Assembly: GCF_029784155.1 (NCBI RefSeq)
Contig: NW_026597189.1
Span: forward strand, 1-64,000
DNA length: 64,000 nucleotides
Reading direction: 5' to 3'
From: Uranotaenia lowii
Lineage: Eukaryota > Arthropoda > Insecta > Diptera > Culicidae
Position numbers and translations under genes: made by a program
Shown here: piece by piece, positions 21,585 through 33,232 of the stretch
How positions within the stretch are numbered: the stretch's first letter is position 1
Layout: each line of letters starts with the position of its first letter
The notes under the pieces: model-generated
Databases searched by the model: none
What the model saw: only the letters and a program-made list of their open reading frames with translations
Told to the model about the DNA's origin: nothing

Positions 21585-22176
21585 ATTTTTGCACGGGAAC
21601 ACGAATGTCGCCCGTGTTTAAAATATGACCGAAGCAACCAAAATTCAAAATATGTACAGGGAAATAAATAGACGAGAGAATAGTGAAAAAATGAAAAAAG
21701 AGACTTACAAAGGTTCTTGCACTTTTCAATTGCATGTATCTTCTTTTGTTTAGCAACCACGTGGTCCTTGGAAGAAGATGGCGACCAAGTTGAGTCTTTG
21801 CTGCTGATGACGCTCTTGAACGCAAACGACCGATCCACCGAGACGTCCTGTATCCTGCTACCCACGGCAAACAGCACCGGAACCAACGGTAACAGCTCCC
21901 ACGTTATCCACACTCGGGTTTGTCGGGGGAACAATCAACACTTCCCCGATGGCGACAACACTCGCACCGATGATGATGGCCAGATAAAACTCACGCCAAT
22001 TTCAATTTCGTGTCTCTGGAATTCGGCAAACGATTTGGTCGGTAGAAAAACAAACCACCACGTTCGGACTAACTGCACTGTCCGATTTCACAAAAGCAGC
22101 GAGTTATAATAAAACACACTCCGATCGAAACGTTGGGAGAACACAACCGTTCAGCTTGAGCGATTGAGTTGGAATG
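21585..22176 (-). other. 5' untranslated/promoter region of the I element
   Basis: About 590 bp between the 5' terminus and the ORF1 start. I-type elements have internal promoters here, but I see no specific motif I can assign. No long frame on the element's strand. Confidence 0.5.
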
Positions 22177-22187
22177 ATGGATATTAG

Positions 22188-23095
22188 TTGTTAGCTTTTT
22201 GTTTTTTTGGAGCGCTGGCATTTCTGAAAAGCTTTGTTAGCATTGATTTTTTTTAATCAATTCATTAATTATAAACATTCAAGAGAGATTATTGTCATGT
22301 TATTGCTGGATAAAAGCTCGGTATAATGTCCTTTGACCTAAGATCTGGATTTGATAAATGATCGAACAAACTTTATAGTTTGATAATGATAAACCAATTT
22401 GTTTGAAAATGTTCAAATATTAACAAGAAAAATATAGCATGAGACAATAACAATACCATCTTTAAATACGAATCGTTTAAAATCCCACTTTTTGCCAAAT
22501 TGAAAAGCGACACCCGTCATCTAGTAAAGAGAAAAAAACGATATTTCTACGTAAATTTCGTGATATTTTTTTCCTTAACTATTATTAGTAAGCAAAATTT
22601 TGATAAACAGTTAAGCAGTTGACCGATTGAATTTAAAATCTTTTTCTTAAAAAAACACTTTATGCGCATCCAAATCTATGTATTTTTTGAAACAATAAAA
22701 TTTGTTGGTTTACTAAAATTTTTATGGTGCAAGAATAGAAACAAACAATTTCATTTATTATAACTGGCATCCCTGATCAAGTCGAGTCGGAATACACGCT
22801 ATTCACAAGTTAGACGAATTTCTCGAATTAATGCTTCCATTTTGTCCGCTAGAGGATGCTGATGGTGTCGCCTTCTCATTATATGAAGAAAATAAGTGTG
22901 GTGAATATTGTTTCAATTATATTTGATTTAAGCCTTGAACAGAACATAATAAACGCTTAAAATGCCAGAAAAAAGTTAACAATCTGAAATTTTCCTAAAT
23001 ATCCATTGTAGAAAAAAAGTTAAGGCATAAAAATTTGAAAAAAGCTTCGCGGGCCGCACACAAGGGCCACGCGGGCCGCGGGTTGCTCACCCCTG
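22188..23095. other. Right remainder of the hAT element
   Basis: AT-rich with no gene. It ends in a GC-rich hAT terminus (GGGCCGCG repeats, then GGTTGCTCACCCCTG). GGCATCCCTGATCA at 22766-22779 mirrors 9349-9362. Confidence 0.55.
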
Positions 23096-23103
23096 CTCTA
23101 ATG

Positions 23104-25126
23104 GATAAACTCCACTTTTTGTTTAGGGTCAAATTTTTTTAATCAAATTTCACTCATAACGAAGCATTTCAAATCTAATTTATCGAAAGTATCACCACCC
23201 ATCTTCGTTCGAACATTGCGAAATTTTAGCATGTAAACATCGCGTCATTTATGCCAGGATAGGACTTCAGTACCTACTTCCGAAAATATTTGAAAATTGG
23301 AATAGCTTCTTAATATCGAATTTGGCCTCTTAGACAGAGCAAAGTAATTGCATGGAGGTTACCCGGACACCTAAGAATTCTAAGAATTTAAGGGAATAGG
23401 CAATAGGCATTTAAAAGCAACTTCCCGCATAAATCAGTATCATAAAATGACCGTTCCTGTAATCTTTTTCCCGAGACACCCGAAAGATTACCCTAATAGT
23501 AACCAGATTATTAAAGAAAGATTATATGAATCGTTTTCGGAATCGTTTGGACACACTTTACGATACAGAGAACGGGTTGTTAAGTAGAGTTACGATTCAA
23601 CAACGATTCAAAAACATCGAACCGATTGGATCACACGTGTTATCTTTTTTTAATGATCCACCCATAAACCGATGACTATACGGTTTATCTTTAATTATTC
23701 GTAATACGATTTAAAGAAAAAAAAAAATCATGTTACTACAGTTTGTTTATCAAACATTTTATTAACACACATTTAAATAGGTATAATTAACATGAACACT
23801 ATTACACTTCACCAAAAATATAAGATTATATTTAGTGGTTCCACTGGACAGCTGTTTACATTCCGGACCCGCTGAGATGAAGGCGGAAGAGTTGGTAGAT
23901 GATGACCACTATGTATTGCACCGTTTCCCTGCTCCCATCATCCGGCGTTACAACTTCTGCCGTTTTCATTTCCAGAACTCCCGCTGCGATTTCATTAATT
24001 GTTCTCGTCCTAATCTAAAGCTGCCTTACAGCACAGCTTACAGCTCCTGGAAGAAAATATTCCCCAGTAAGCGTGAATCAATTTTGAGTAAGTTAAGTAT
24101 ACTATTACCACTGATCATACTGACAGGACACTTAGAACAAAAATTCGATCATTTTCTGGCTAATTTTTTTCGTCAAATTTAGCAGGTTCGCAATACCGAC
24201 GGCAGGTGACGAACCTATAATTTTTCCGGTAGAAATGCCCTGTAGGAAAAATGTACCTGTTTTGCACGATTTTATCGTCTGAATTGCCTGTTTTTTGCGA
24301 AAGTCGGGTGGCACTTTCTAACTGGGATAGCATTTCTTCAAATCGATCGATGCGCACTCTGGAATCGATATTGCGTACTATCGATTCCAGAGTGCGTAAA
24401 TTATCCAAAAACCGAAATCGACTGTCCAGTCAGTATGGTCAGTGCTATTACCATCAGAGCTGACGCCGTCGCTTATCGTTCCGACTGTTCCACTTTTTTT
24501 TTCCAAACTTTGCCGGGAGATTTTTTTTCCGATTCCCGCAACCACGTGTATTGACGTGACAGCAAAGAAATTGGGGCGTGTTGCAAAAATAATCAATTTA
24601 TTTTTAAGACGATTAATTGTATCTTTCGAGAATAATTCTTTGTCATTTGGTTGCGTTGCAAAAATAATCAGTCTGTTATCTGGAATATTAAACGTATCTT
24701 TCGGAAATAGTATTTTATCCGTTCTAGCAAAGACACATCAAGCCAAGATGCAATATGAAACGTTACTATTGCTGTAATCAGAACGGAATAATCCGAACGA
24801 TTGAGCGTATCATATTTCCCTATGCGGGTTGATATCAAAATTTTATAAATTCTTCAAATATTCCCCCCTTCTATTATACTAATCACAGATATCCGATAAC
24901 ATCATGCGCCAATTTTCCACCAATCCTACCGAGATAAAAATTTTGTGAAAGAAATAGGAATACTGAACGAATTTTTAAATTTGTGTTCATCATCGAAATT
25001 TATTCTGAATTATAAAAAAAAATCAATTTAGTCTTGATGTAGTGAATTTCATGTCGACAAAAACAAACACAGGCCAAAAACTGAAAAACCATTCAATTAT
25101 TTTAATACCCGATTGAGTGACTGAAT
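23104..25126. other. Intergenic; no identified gene
   Basis: 23400-23640 weakly resembles the repeat at 180-300. A 115-codon plus-strand frame (23835-24182) and minus frames around 24160-24596 are unlike any family I know and are not called genes. 24579-24640 and 24653-24715 are an imperfect direct duplication sharing GTTGCAAAAATAATCA and GTATCTTTCG. A perfect 18-bp hairpin is at 24353-24396. Confidence 0.45.
24353..24396. repeat. Perfect 18-bp-arm hairpin
   Basis: CGCACTCTGGAATCGATA (24353-24370) is followed, after an 8-base loop, by its exact reverse complement (24379-24396). Function unknown. No target duplication was seen to mark it as an element. Confidence 0.8.
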
Positions 25127-25133
25127 ATAAATT

Positions 25134-26152
25134 CACAGAGAACAGAGTTCGGGCTGGAGCTCAAAACGTGTGTGAGAATACCAACCTAAGTTTCAAACCA
25201 AATTCGTAAGTGGACTAACATCCATAAGATGTCGCTACCAGTACACCTGCATATTTTTTATTTTTTTCGACACGCTCAGAAATTATTACTCATCGCTCAT
25301 CTCAAAGGAGGCCAGTGCAATATATGACAGTAACACAATTTTATGTGTGAAAATTTTTAAAAACATCATGATTTAAAAAAAAAAATGCAAATCATAATTC
25401 AAACACACTTTAATTGATATTAAATGCCCCATATTGTATCAATATTGACGCTGAATTGAAAGTTGAATTCCAAGTTTAAAAGTATGGGCTAGGATTTTAC
25501 TATCAGTAAACAGTTTTCTAGAACAGAAAAATTAGACCATAAATGTTACAATTGTAAATTATAGGTCGATATTCCGGTGGATGTTACCTGAGATCGATAC
25601 ATGAGGACTTGTAACTCAGGATTAGTAATCAGTACAAATGAATAATGTTATTATTAATCATGAGTTTTAAGACCTCATGTATCGAACTCAGGTAACATCA
25701 ACCGGAATATCGACCCATAATTTACAATTATATCAGTTATGTTCACATTTTCTGTACTAGTAAACTGTTTACTGATAGTAAAATCCCAGCCAATACTTTA
25801 AAACTTGGAATTCAACTTCAATTCAGCACCTATATTGATTGAACAATATGGGGCATATGATAGCGATTAAAGTGTGATTGAAATATGATTTGCATTATGT
25901 TAAATCATGATGTTTTTAAAATTTATAACACAAAAAATTGTGTTACTGTTAAATATTGCACACATTGCCTCCTTCGAGATAAGCGATGAGTATTAATTTC
26001 TAAGCGTGTCGCAAAAATGACAAAATAGGTGTACTGGTAGCGACATCTTATGGATGTTAGTCCAGTTACGAATTTGGTTTGAACCTTAGGTTGATAATCT
26101 CACACACGTTTTCAACACATTTTTGTTCGGGGCCCGATGTCTGTTCTCTGTG
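25134..26152. mobile_element. Foldback element with ~475-bp inverted arms
   Basis: The left arm (25134-25608) and right arm (~25671-26152) are imperfect reverse complements over almost their full length, with ~60 bases between. The ends are CACAGAGAAC and GTTCTCTGTG. ATAAATT flanks both sides (25127-25133 and 26153-26159), a 7-bp target duplication. No coding capacity. Related termini occur at 2341 and at 26352, so this is a family. Transcripts would form a long hairpin, a possible small-RNA source (inference). Confidence 0.8.
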
Positions 26153-26159
26153 ATAAATT

Positions 26160-26352
26160 TGGCTTTGAGCGCATTTTTCATTCGTTGAAGGTACTATCGT
26201 CTGAGCGTGTAGAAAAAATGGAAAAAATAAAAGTACCGGTAACGACATCTGGTGGCTCTTAGCTAAGTTGCAAAAATGGCGTCGTTTATTTTGAAATCAC
26301 GGTTGGTATTTTTACACACGGTTGGGGCTCCAGCCCAAACTCTGGTTCTCTG
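26160..26352 (-). repeat. Relic of the CACAGAGAAC foldback family
   Basis: Read on the minus strand from 26352, the text repeats the start of the 25134 arm: CACAGAGAAC, then GGGCTGGAG, GTGTGT and ATACCAACC, then ATGTCG. It abuts the foldback element, which may have inserted near it. It shares GGTGGCTCTTAGCTAAG with 2455. Confidence 0.55.
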
Positions 26353-26412
26353 TGCTTTAACGTACTAATTACTTCAAAAAATTAATAAATATAACTGTGG
26401 GCCCTTTTACAC

Positions 26413-26817
26413 CACAGACTAATACAGACAGGACACTCTTTTCCAGTTTTTCGCAAGATTTATGGGCAATGTCGGCACCAGAGGCGCATCGATCGCACAA
26501 AAGATATCTAAGCTAGCGATGCAATTTTGGTCAAATTTTAAGCATAAAATTCAAGTTGCTATGGATCGTTTGTTATTGTTTGTTTGATAGAAAAAAGTTT
26601 ACCAAGCAGAAAAAACAGGATACATCTTTTTGAGAGCAGCAGCAGTCCTCTGACCGAGGCCAAACAACGCAGCAAAGTTCGGAATAGTTTTGTTCGGTTG
26701 TTGAAGCAGAAAAAAGGTTTTTATCTGTTAATGATTAAGTGTTTAAATTATTCAAAATAAATTTTTTTCCAGCTTTTTGATTTCGGTCACGTTGAGAAAC
26801 AGTTCAGTTAGTCTGTG
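26413..26817. mobile_element. Short DNA element with CACAGACTAA ends
   Basis: A 405-bp unit has ends CACAGACTAA and TTAGTCTGTG. The flanks CTTTTACAC (left) and CTTTTACCAC (right) look like an 8-9-bp target duplication with one change, so hAT-like. No coding capacity. Confidence 0.45.
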
Positions 26818-27142
26818 CTTTTACCACAGACTATATGCTCTCATTTTGTTGATTCGCCAAATTGGAGCGCCTTTTTGAATTGCAGAATGACTGTTCGCCT
26901 TTTGGATCACTCATTAAAGAAGCAATATTCAAGCAAATTTCGGCTTGAAAGCGGGTCCAAATGATCACATTAAAATATTAGCACATTAAACGATCTTATG
27001 AATACTGATTTTTACATCTCCTCGTCCTGGAAAACAAATTTAAAAAACTTCAATGCCCTTTTGCTATCTCGAAATAACTATTGTCGCTGAATCCCCAAAC
27101 CGGAGTTATCGTCAATGAGCGCTGGCGACATTAACTGGCGAC

Positions 27143-30100
27143 CATGCGCGGTCCTATGGGGGGGGTGATCGGGGTGATCACCCCCCCCAAGCGACAAAAA
27201 ACCGTTATAAAATACCCGAAAAAGCTCGAATGTTTATAAAAAGTTGGAACTTTTCTTAGTTGATGTGTTTTTAAATTTTCAAAATTTTCCACTCCGTGGG
27301 GGTGTTTATTCAACAAAAAAGTTAATTTATCACTTTAAAGGCTGAATATTGGGAAAAGTCGGTCCACCAAACTCAAGTAGCTGTAACTTGTGATTCCCTG
27401 GACTGAATTATACCAAATAACTTTTGTTGATAAGTAACTCAACAAAAGTATGTTGTTGAGAGTTGATTTCGAATGTGCTTTTAATGAAATGTAGGGACAA
27501 CTTTTTTAAAATTGTCACTAATTTCCTTCATATGCCTAAATTAACACGAGCAAATCGTAATAAATTTTATATTTGCTTCGAATTCGGAGCTTCTAAATTC
27601 TTGATTTTGTTTTGAATTTTAATGAAATAACAAATTTTAAAAAGTCATATAGGGGGGTGAATATGGTTATGACACTGAAATAATGGAAATATTTGTTCTG
27701 TTGTCATCATACATTTATTGCTCAGATTTAAAGAAAACAATAGAAAAAAATCATTAAACTATAAACGTACGGATTCATGTGATTGTCAATTTTCTTTATT
27801 TTTAGAAATTTCTACCATGTTTAATGGATTAACAGATCTTGGTCGTTCTAAGAAGTAAAAAAAAAAACCTTTGGCCTTCAATTGTTAAATTACCTTTATT
27901 GTAAGAAATTTGAATTTAAGTCAAATTATCCATCGGAGTGATCAGTTTTCCAGTAGGGGTTTAAGAAACGACCATCTAACTTTCTAATCTTTCTTTTTGT
28001 CTTTTAGTCACCAATATTTAAAATTCAATCGTAATAAACAACAAGTATTGATGCCGCATTAAATTCATTTTTGATGAAGTTTTGAGCAGCGAAAAGCTTA
28101 CCATTTGTTTTTTTTTGTATTTCAAAATATTTTTTAAAAAAATTATCAATTCAGAATCAGGAAAAATCATTCTAATAAAACTTCACTTAAAGAATAAAAA
28201 GCTAATACATATCTGAAATTAACATACAAATTTGAATTTAAAATTTAGTTTTTTTCTTTTGTTTACAGCTGGTTTATTGAGAATTTTTAAACTTTATAAG
28301 GTCATATCAGATGTCTAATGTTAACCTCATTTTAAAATCTAAAGTATAGTGCTATTTTCACTAGTGTTTAATACAAGGAATTCTAGACTTATTGCATAAT
28401 AAGAATTCAGATTCTGAATCACAGTAAAGATTCTCTTTGGCGATTTTTTCCACCCTCAATTTTCCACCATTGAAGTATGAATTATAAACTAAAAATGATT
28501 AACCTACCTACATTATGAAATTAAAAAAACAAAAATTTAAATTTCAGATCCGATTTTATTTAATTCTGTTTGAAATGTTTCACATCAAACATTCATATTA
28601 TGGATGACCATGAAAAAATTCAAGTACTGCCAAACAGAAATCGAATATAAAATATTCGTAATAAAAGTTTAAATTTTAAAAAATTTTCTCAAGAGATTTC
28701 AGCAACAATAAATCGAAAAAAAAGATCACGTGTTATCACTCACGTGCGTTCCCTATGAGTTTTTAGAGCCAAAAAGAAACAAAAATGTATTTATAAAATC
28801 TGTTTCAATATGAAGGAACTGGTTTTGGCGATAGAGATATCAAAATCTGCATTCAAAACTATAACGCAAGGAAACAAATCCCAAATTTTCCGAAGTGCAA
28901 AGAACTTGAAAACTGATTTTGACATATTTAGGAGCACAAAATCAAACATATTATAATCAACATTGGTAACTCTCAGCATGCTTCATATACTTCAGCAAGG
29001 ACATGTATATCAGCACCACCTCCTGGAGAAAGTTCTTACTAGAAGGAAATTTCAAGCATTGAGGTACTGAGGAAACTCTGAACATTCTTTCCATCAACCG
29101 TGGGTTCGCGTCTTAACTACAAAAGTTCGTGTTTGAACTTGCATTTCTATGACCACGCAGAAAATTTTGTTTATGTTTTATAGGAATTTCAGCCTACTTG
29201 AACTTTTCTTCGTGTAGCAAAGTATGTTGCTATGGTTCTCAATTTGTGTTGTTTTCTTCCGAATGCAAAAAAAGGTCCCGACTGACGGAGTATGCTAATA
29301 AATCTACAATTTGAGATTCTAATGTCATTTGAATTGGAACAATCATTGATGGAAATTTCATTGCTTGGACAATACTGAATATTTCATAAAAGAAATCATA
29401 AGAAGGCAACAATTTCCTAAGTAAATTGATCTTAAAATCTACTCTACAATATGATTTGAGATTTATTTCATCATTATTACTATTATTATCTGGAGCACGT
29501 TTGGTAAATGGAAATCAGCATTTCTATAAAAATGAATAAATTGGTAAAGGAACAAATTCTTCGTGTAGGGGCTCCTTTGCCGTACGACCATTCGCGAGTT
29601 GTTCTCAACCATTTGGCGAACGCCGAGGGCATGAATTACATCAACGCATCTACAATTGTAAGCAGCTTTCTTCGCTCTTAGCTCTTTTTAATACTTTTCA
29701 TTTAGGCACATCTGATTTTTTGAAAACTCCAAAACATGTCTAATCGATAAATCAAAATCATATTTTGAGTTTAAAATTTATTAACGAAGTCAACTTACTA
29801 ATCATGAAAGATATTATGAAAAAAATAGGAGATAAACTTGTGTTGTATTTAGTATAATCGTCAGATCGGGACAGAAAGTTTTGGTGATAATGAGCTTAAC
29901 AGCCAGAAGCTTTTGAAATTTAGTCTAAGGCAACTTAGGTCTTCTCGATAGCATTTATTAATGTTCGTAAGAACTTTCCTCACATACATGGAGGCGCGTT
30001 TCATCTGTCCTTCAAGTTTCTGGGGAGTGAGGAATATTCCTACTATTATAATATTTGACAAAATGCAAATTTATATTTTTAATCAGCTCTTGCTTCCGGT

Positions 30101-31665
30101 ATAAATTTTGAAAATACAAGGTTCATTGAAAAAAAATTTGCACTTTTTAGCAAAAGTGTAAAATATCAAAAAGATTTAGAAAATAAGATTTTAACTTAAT
30201 GATTAATTTTAATGAAGACTGTGAGTAATTTACAATGAGAAAAAATAATAGATGTAAGTATCTGTTCCCATTTTGTAAAATAAGATAATTATCTAGACGA
30301 AAAATGTATTATTTTTTTCGGTTATTTGTTACTTTTTGGCATTCTTCCCTCTTATCTGTATTGTTGAATGAATAATGGATAATGAAAAGATTTTAAATAT
30401 TTTTTGTTGTTCATGTAGGTCTACTGCTATGTTTTAAAATTAATGAATGCCAGAGAATAAGAAGGGAGAAAAAAAATCTGACAAAAAAATCGAGTTTGAG
30501 ACGAAAAAATCTTCCAAATTCAGTTTGCATGCGCTTAATTTTTCCCTTGTCAATTAAAACTATCCCCTTATCATTCCACTATTTTTTCGGCAACAAGGCA
30601 ATCTATCATGCTAAACAGTCAGAAGATCTTTTAGTGCTTTCAGCTTATCTACACAATAATATTGAAATTTTAAATTAAAATTTAGCTTAAGGTTTGATAT
30701 TCTGAATTCGAAAGCTTGGCCATTTCAATTGCAAATAATTGAGACTCTTCACTAAAAAAAAAGTATAACATTCGGAATAAACCCTTCGTTTCATCATTTT
30801 TTTTATAGCAGAAAATTATTATCAAATGAAGAATTATGTGAAGGTATGTACCTACATGAACAATTAAAAAGATTAATCACTTTTTTTTATAATGTGTTTT
30901 CATAATCGGTTTATTCTACTAAATTTATATTGAAAGTGTTTATTTTATATATTGTGTTTCCAAATTTGAAAATAATAATACTAAATTTCCAAATCACGAT
31001 TCAGTAAAATACCCCAATTAAAAATTTAATGCCCGTTAGTCATGCTTGTTGATTAGTTTTTCGGCCTTATTGGCGAAAAATAAAATACTTCCGAAAAATC
31101 ATAAAATATGAAAGCGTCAATATTTAGAAGCTCAGGAAAAAAATGAAGATAGCTTGAATGTTTTTTTCTACATTTTCATCTCTCAACAACGTGTGTATTA
31201 TTTTCATTGAAAAAATTACATTCATAACGAGAAAATCTTTACAGAGCTCTTGAAGTGACAATTTTCAAACACCAGATATACTTACAAATTAAAAAAAAAT
31301 AGCAACATATTTTCGCGGTGGATATTATAGATTCGCTGGTTGTTAAATAAAAGGATGTGTAAGTTGTGTAGACGAATATTGAAATGAGTAAATTGATAAA
31401 GTTTTCATTATTCATCTCTTGTTTCATACTTTTTTAAATACATGTTGTTCAGTGAAATTCATGAGGGAAAAAGGAGCATTGCGCCGCTTAGACTGTAGAC
31501 TCATTTGCAACCATAACTCCCCCCCCCCCCCCCCAATCCCTCCCCGCTCCTTCCGCTCACTCAAATAATTGTTTTTTCACTAGATATTAACGTTCCTTTA
31601 TATTGACTGATTTTTGAAAATAGGAAAATCACCCCCCCCAAGAGCCAGCGCTAGGACCGCGCCTG
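27143..31665. mobile_element. Second hAT-type element (4.5 kb), no transposase
   Basis: The left end is CATGCGCGGTCCTA and the right end, reversed, is CAGGCGCGGTCCTA. Both are followed by G runs then GTGAT. CTGGCGAC flanks both sides (27135-27142 and 31666-31673), an 8-bp target duplication as for hAT. The matching site in the other copy of repeat X (near 49205) lacks the insertion. The interior is AT-rich without a transposase but holds a tyrosine-phosphatase exon (29541-29657) and a 16-C run at 31519-31534. A minus-strand frame 29861-30061 is unassigned. Confidence 0.8.
29541..29657 (+). pseudogene. Protein tyrosine phosphatase exon fragment inside the hAT element
   Basis: The frame includes RVGAPLPYDHSRVVLNHL and EGMNYINAST. 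The pair YDHSRVVL...YINAS is the hallmark of the start of classical tyrosine phosphatase catalytic domains. It ends at a clean donor (ATT|GTAAGC at 29658), as in a host exon. The catalytic HCxxGxxR part is not present in the element. Which phosphatase gene donated it is unknown. A captured host exon is the simplest reading. Confidence 0.6.
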
Positions 31666-31740
31666 CTGGCGACACTCACTGGCGACAAGTCAGTTTGTTA
31701 TTATCAGGGGTGTACAGCTTCGGGTATGTTCTTATACCAA

Positions 31741-32865
31741 AACGCAGAAAAATATTTTTTATTTATAAGGAAAGTGCCGCAAAAACAAAAGATTTTTTTC
31801 TTTGGTTTTAGTATAAATAAAAAATCCTTTGGTTCAAATGCATTTTCCTTTGTTTCAAAGATTTTTTTCTTTTGAAAAATCTTTGATTCAGAATATTAAT
31901 GCTTTGATACAAAAACCAGTTTCATTTGACTCAAAGTTATTATCTTTGCTCAAAGGTAATTTAGATATAGATTTAAAAGCATTTATTCATTGAACCATTT
32001 TTCATGTATTCCAATTGGTAGATTTTTACCCTGTTGTTTCGAAGTTCCTATTAGGAGTTTGAATAATAAAAAGATACAATTTTAATTCTTAAATTCGTTT
32101 TTATTCACAAACACATAAAACACTGGTTCACTATAACCGAGTAGGGTCCTTGATATCGTTGACAAAGTTTCGCATTTTCCGTGGGCCGGTCAATAAACTT
32201 CCGAAAGCCACTCCAGCTGCTGGCTGGTCCGACTGGTGATTGCCGTTGAAGATTGGGCCGAAAGAATACGACTGCGGGATTTGGGAAGGTACTTTGCGCA
32301 GCTTTCACCATGTTCGAGAGACTTGGAAATCTATCCGTCGGCCGTGGTCCTGTAACTATACAAGCGTTTTAGAAAATCTTAAATTCACTTAAATATTCGC
32401 TATTTATTAATTTACACTTGCCATTTTGCATCCTGAATCCTCCTTATTTATTGCTTACTCCGATTCACTGGTTTGATTTTTAAAACGAGCGGCCGAACTT
32501 TATTAGATTTTTCGGTTTTCTGTTCTTCTTGCAAGTCAATCCAAAATATCTTCTAAGTTTGAAGTTTTTGTTTCAAAATATTATTCTTTTCCGTTTAAAA
32601 CATTTTTCTTTGGTTGAAAGAAAATTTACTTTATTTCTAAAGAAATATGCAATTGAACAAATTTCTTTTAAATCAAAGAATTTGTTTGAAATCAAAGTCC
32701 AAAATTATTCAATTCAAAAAATTTATTCTTTCTTTCAAAAATTATTCTTTTGAATCAAAACTATAATTCATTGATTCAAAGAAAACAGGAGTTGGATTCA
32801 AAAAAATGAATATTTTGAATCAAAGTCAGATTTAATCGTTCCAAAATTCAAGTTTACTCTGCGTG
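31741..32865 (-). mobile_element. Mini-element Y, copy 1 (intron-bearing)
   Basis: Ends ACGCAGA and TCTGCGT enclose flanks full of TTTGATTCAAAG-like words. The central unit on the minus strand has a splice pair: donor GCAAGTG (minor GC type) from 32421 and acceptor TAGTTACAG to 32350, a 72-nt intron. Copies 2 and 3 have a GT donor at the same place. If read from the ATG 10 bases before the donor, the spliced frame runs on past FPSLSNMVKAAQS and ends at TGA 32105, ~91 codons. The product is not recognised. Confidence 0.65.
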
Positions 32866-33020
32866 AATACACGGAATCGTTCATCTTGTGGCAATCATAA
32901 TCGTAGGCATGGTAGGCGAACAATTCGCTGTCAAAAAGCGCTCCGTCTCCACCCCCCACTAATGAGAAACTTTTGGTACTCCTTGCCTACTTTTGCTCAA
33001 TAGTCAAAATTTCAACCAAT

Positions 33021-33232
33021 GAGGAATCAGAATGATTGATGTGTTGTGTTAGTGTGCTATCAACCATACTTCTCTAGCATTTGACATTAAGTTCGGGTCC
33101 TTGACAGCAAAATGTCAGGTTGTTTATGGGCCCACAAAATCGTGGGCCCGTAATTTTGATGGTTGTCAAATTCAATGACAAAGGATAGGGATGCCATCTC
33201 CCTGTAATTATAACATTACATCACATTACGTT
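33021..33232. other. Spacer without gene
   Basis: Holds a small hairpin, GGGCCCAC...GTGGGCCC, near 33128-33149. Nothing else is supported. Confidence 0.4.

Larger units (their letters stand above)
9551..22176 (-). mobile_element. Full-length I-type non-LTR retrotransposon, split by a BEL element
   Basis: The element lies on the minus strand: 5' end at 22176, 3' poly(A) (18 T on the plus strand) at 9568-9551. The target duplication ATGGATATTAG is at 9540-9550 and 22177-22187. Without the nested BEL element its length is about 5.86 kb. It has ORF1 (nucleic-acid-binding, CCHC knuckles) and ORF2 (endonuclease, reverse transcriptase, RNase H, terminal zinc motif). RNase H together with an apurinic-type endonuclease points to the I superfamily. 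ORF2 is intact and the target duplications are exact, so the copy is young. A second, decayed copy begins at 62424. Confidence 0.88.
3599..23095. mobile_element. hAT-type DNA element, interrupted by several later insertions
   Basis: The left end is CAGGGGTGAGCAACC at 3599 and the right end is its exact reverse complement at 23081-23095. Both are flanked by CTCTAATG (3591-3598 and 23096-23103), an 8-bp target duplication as in hAT transposons. The subterminal GGGCC-rich text also fits the hAT style. The 19.5-kb span contains mini-elements, an I-type retrotransposon and a BEL element. Once the I element (with BEL) and the 5668 and 8168 mini-elements are subtracted, roughly 5-5.5 kb is left. I see no hAT transposase, so this is probably a decayed or non-autonomous copy. 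It carries coding-like fragments at 4590-4868 and 5112-5348. Confidence 0.75.
27078..33020. repeat. Composite repeat X, copy 1, interrupted by a hAT element and containing mini-element Y1
   Basis: 27078-27142 and 31666-33020 together match the repeat at 48946-54290, starting TTGTCGCTGAATCCCCAAAC and including GCTGGCGACA words and CTCCGTCTCCACCCCCCAC near the right end. The hAT at 27143-31665 separates the two parts here. A CR1-type retrotransposon and another insert interrupt the second copy. Confidence 0.65.

Noticed and set aside
23835..24182. 115-codon plus-strand frame as a gene
   Set aside because: It starts with a non-ATG codon, has no recognisable domain, and lies in repeat-like AT-rich DNA.
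31501..31560. C-rich tract as a telomere or regulatory G-quadruplex
   Set aside because: It is a simple 16-C run near the end of a hAT element and more likely a slippage product.
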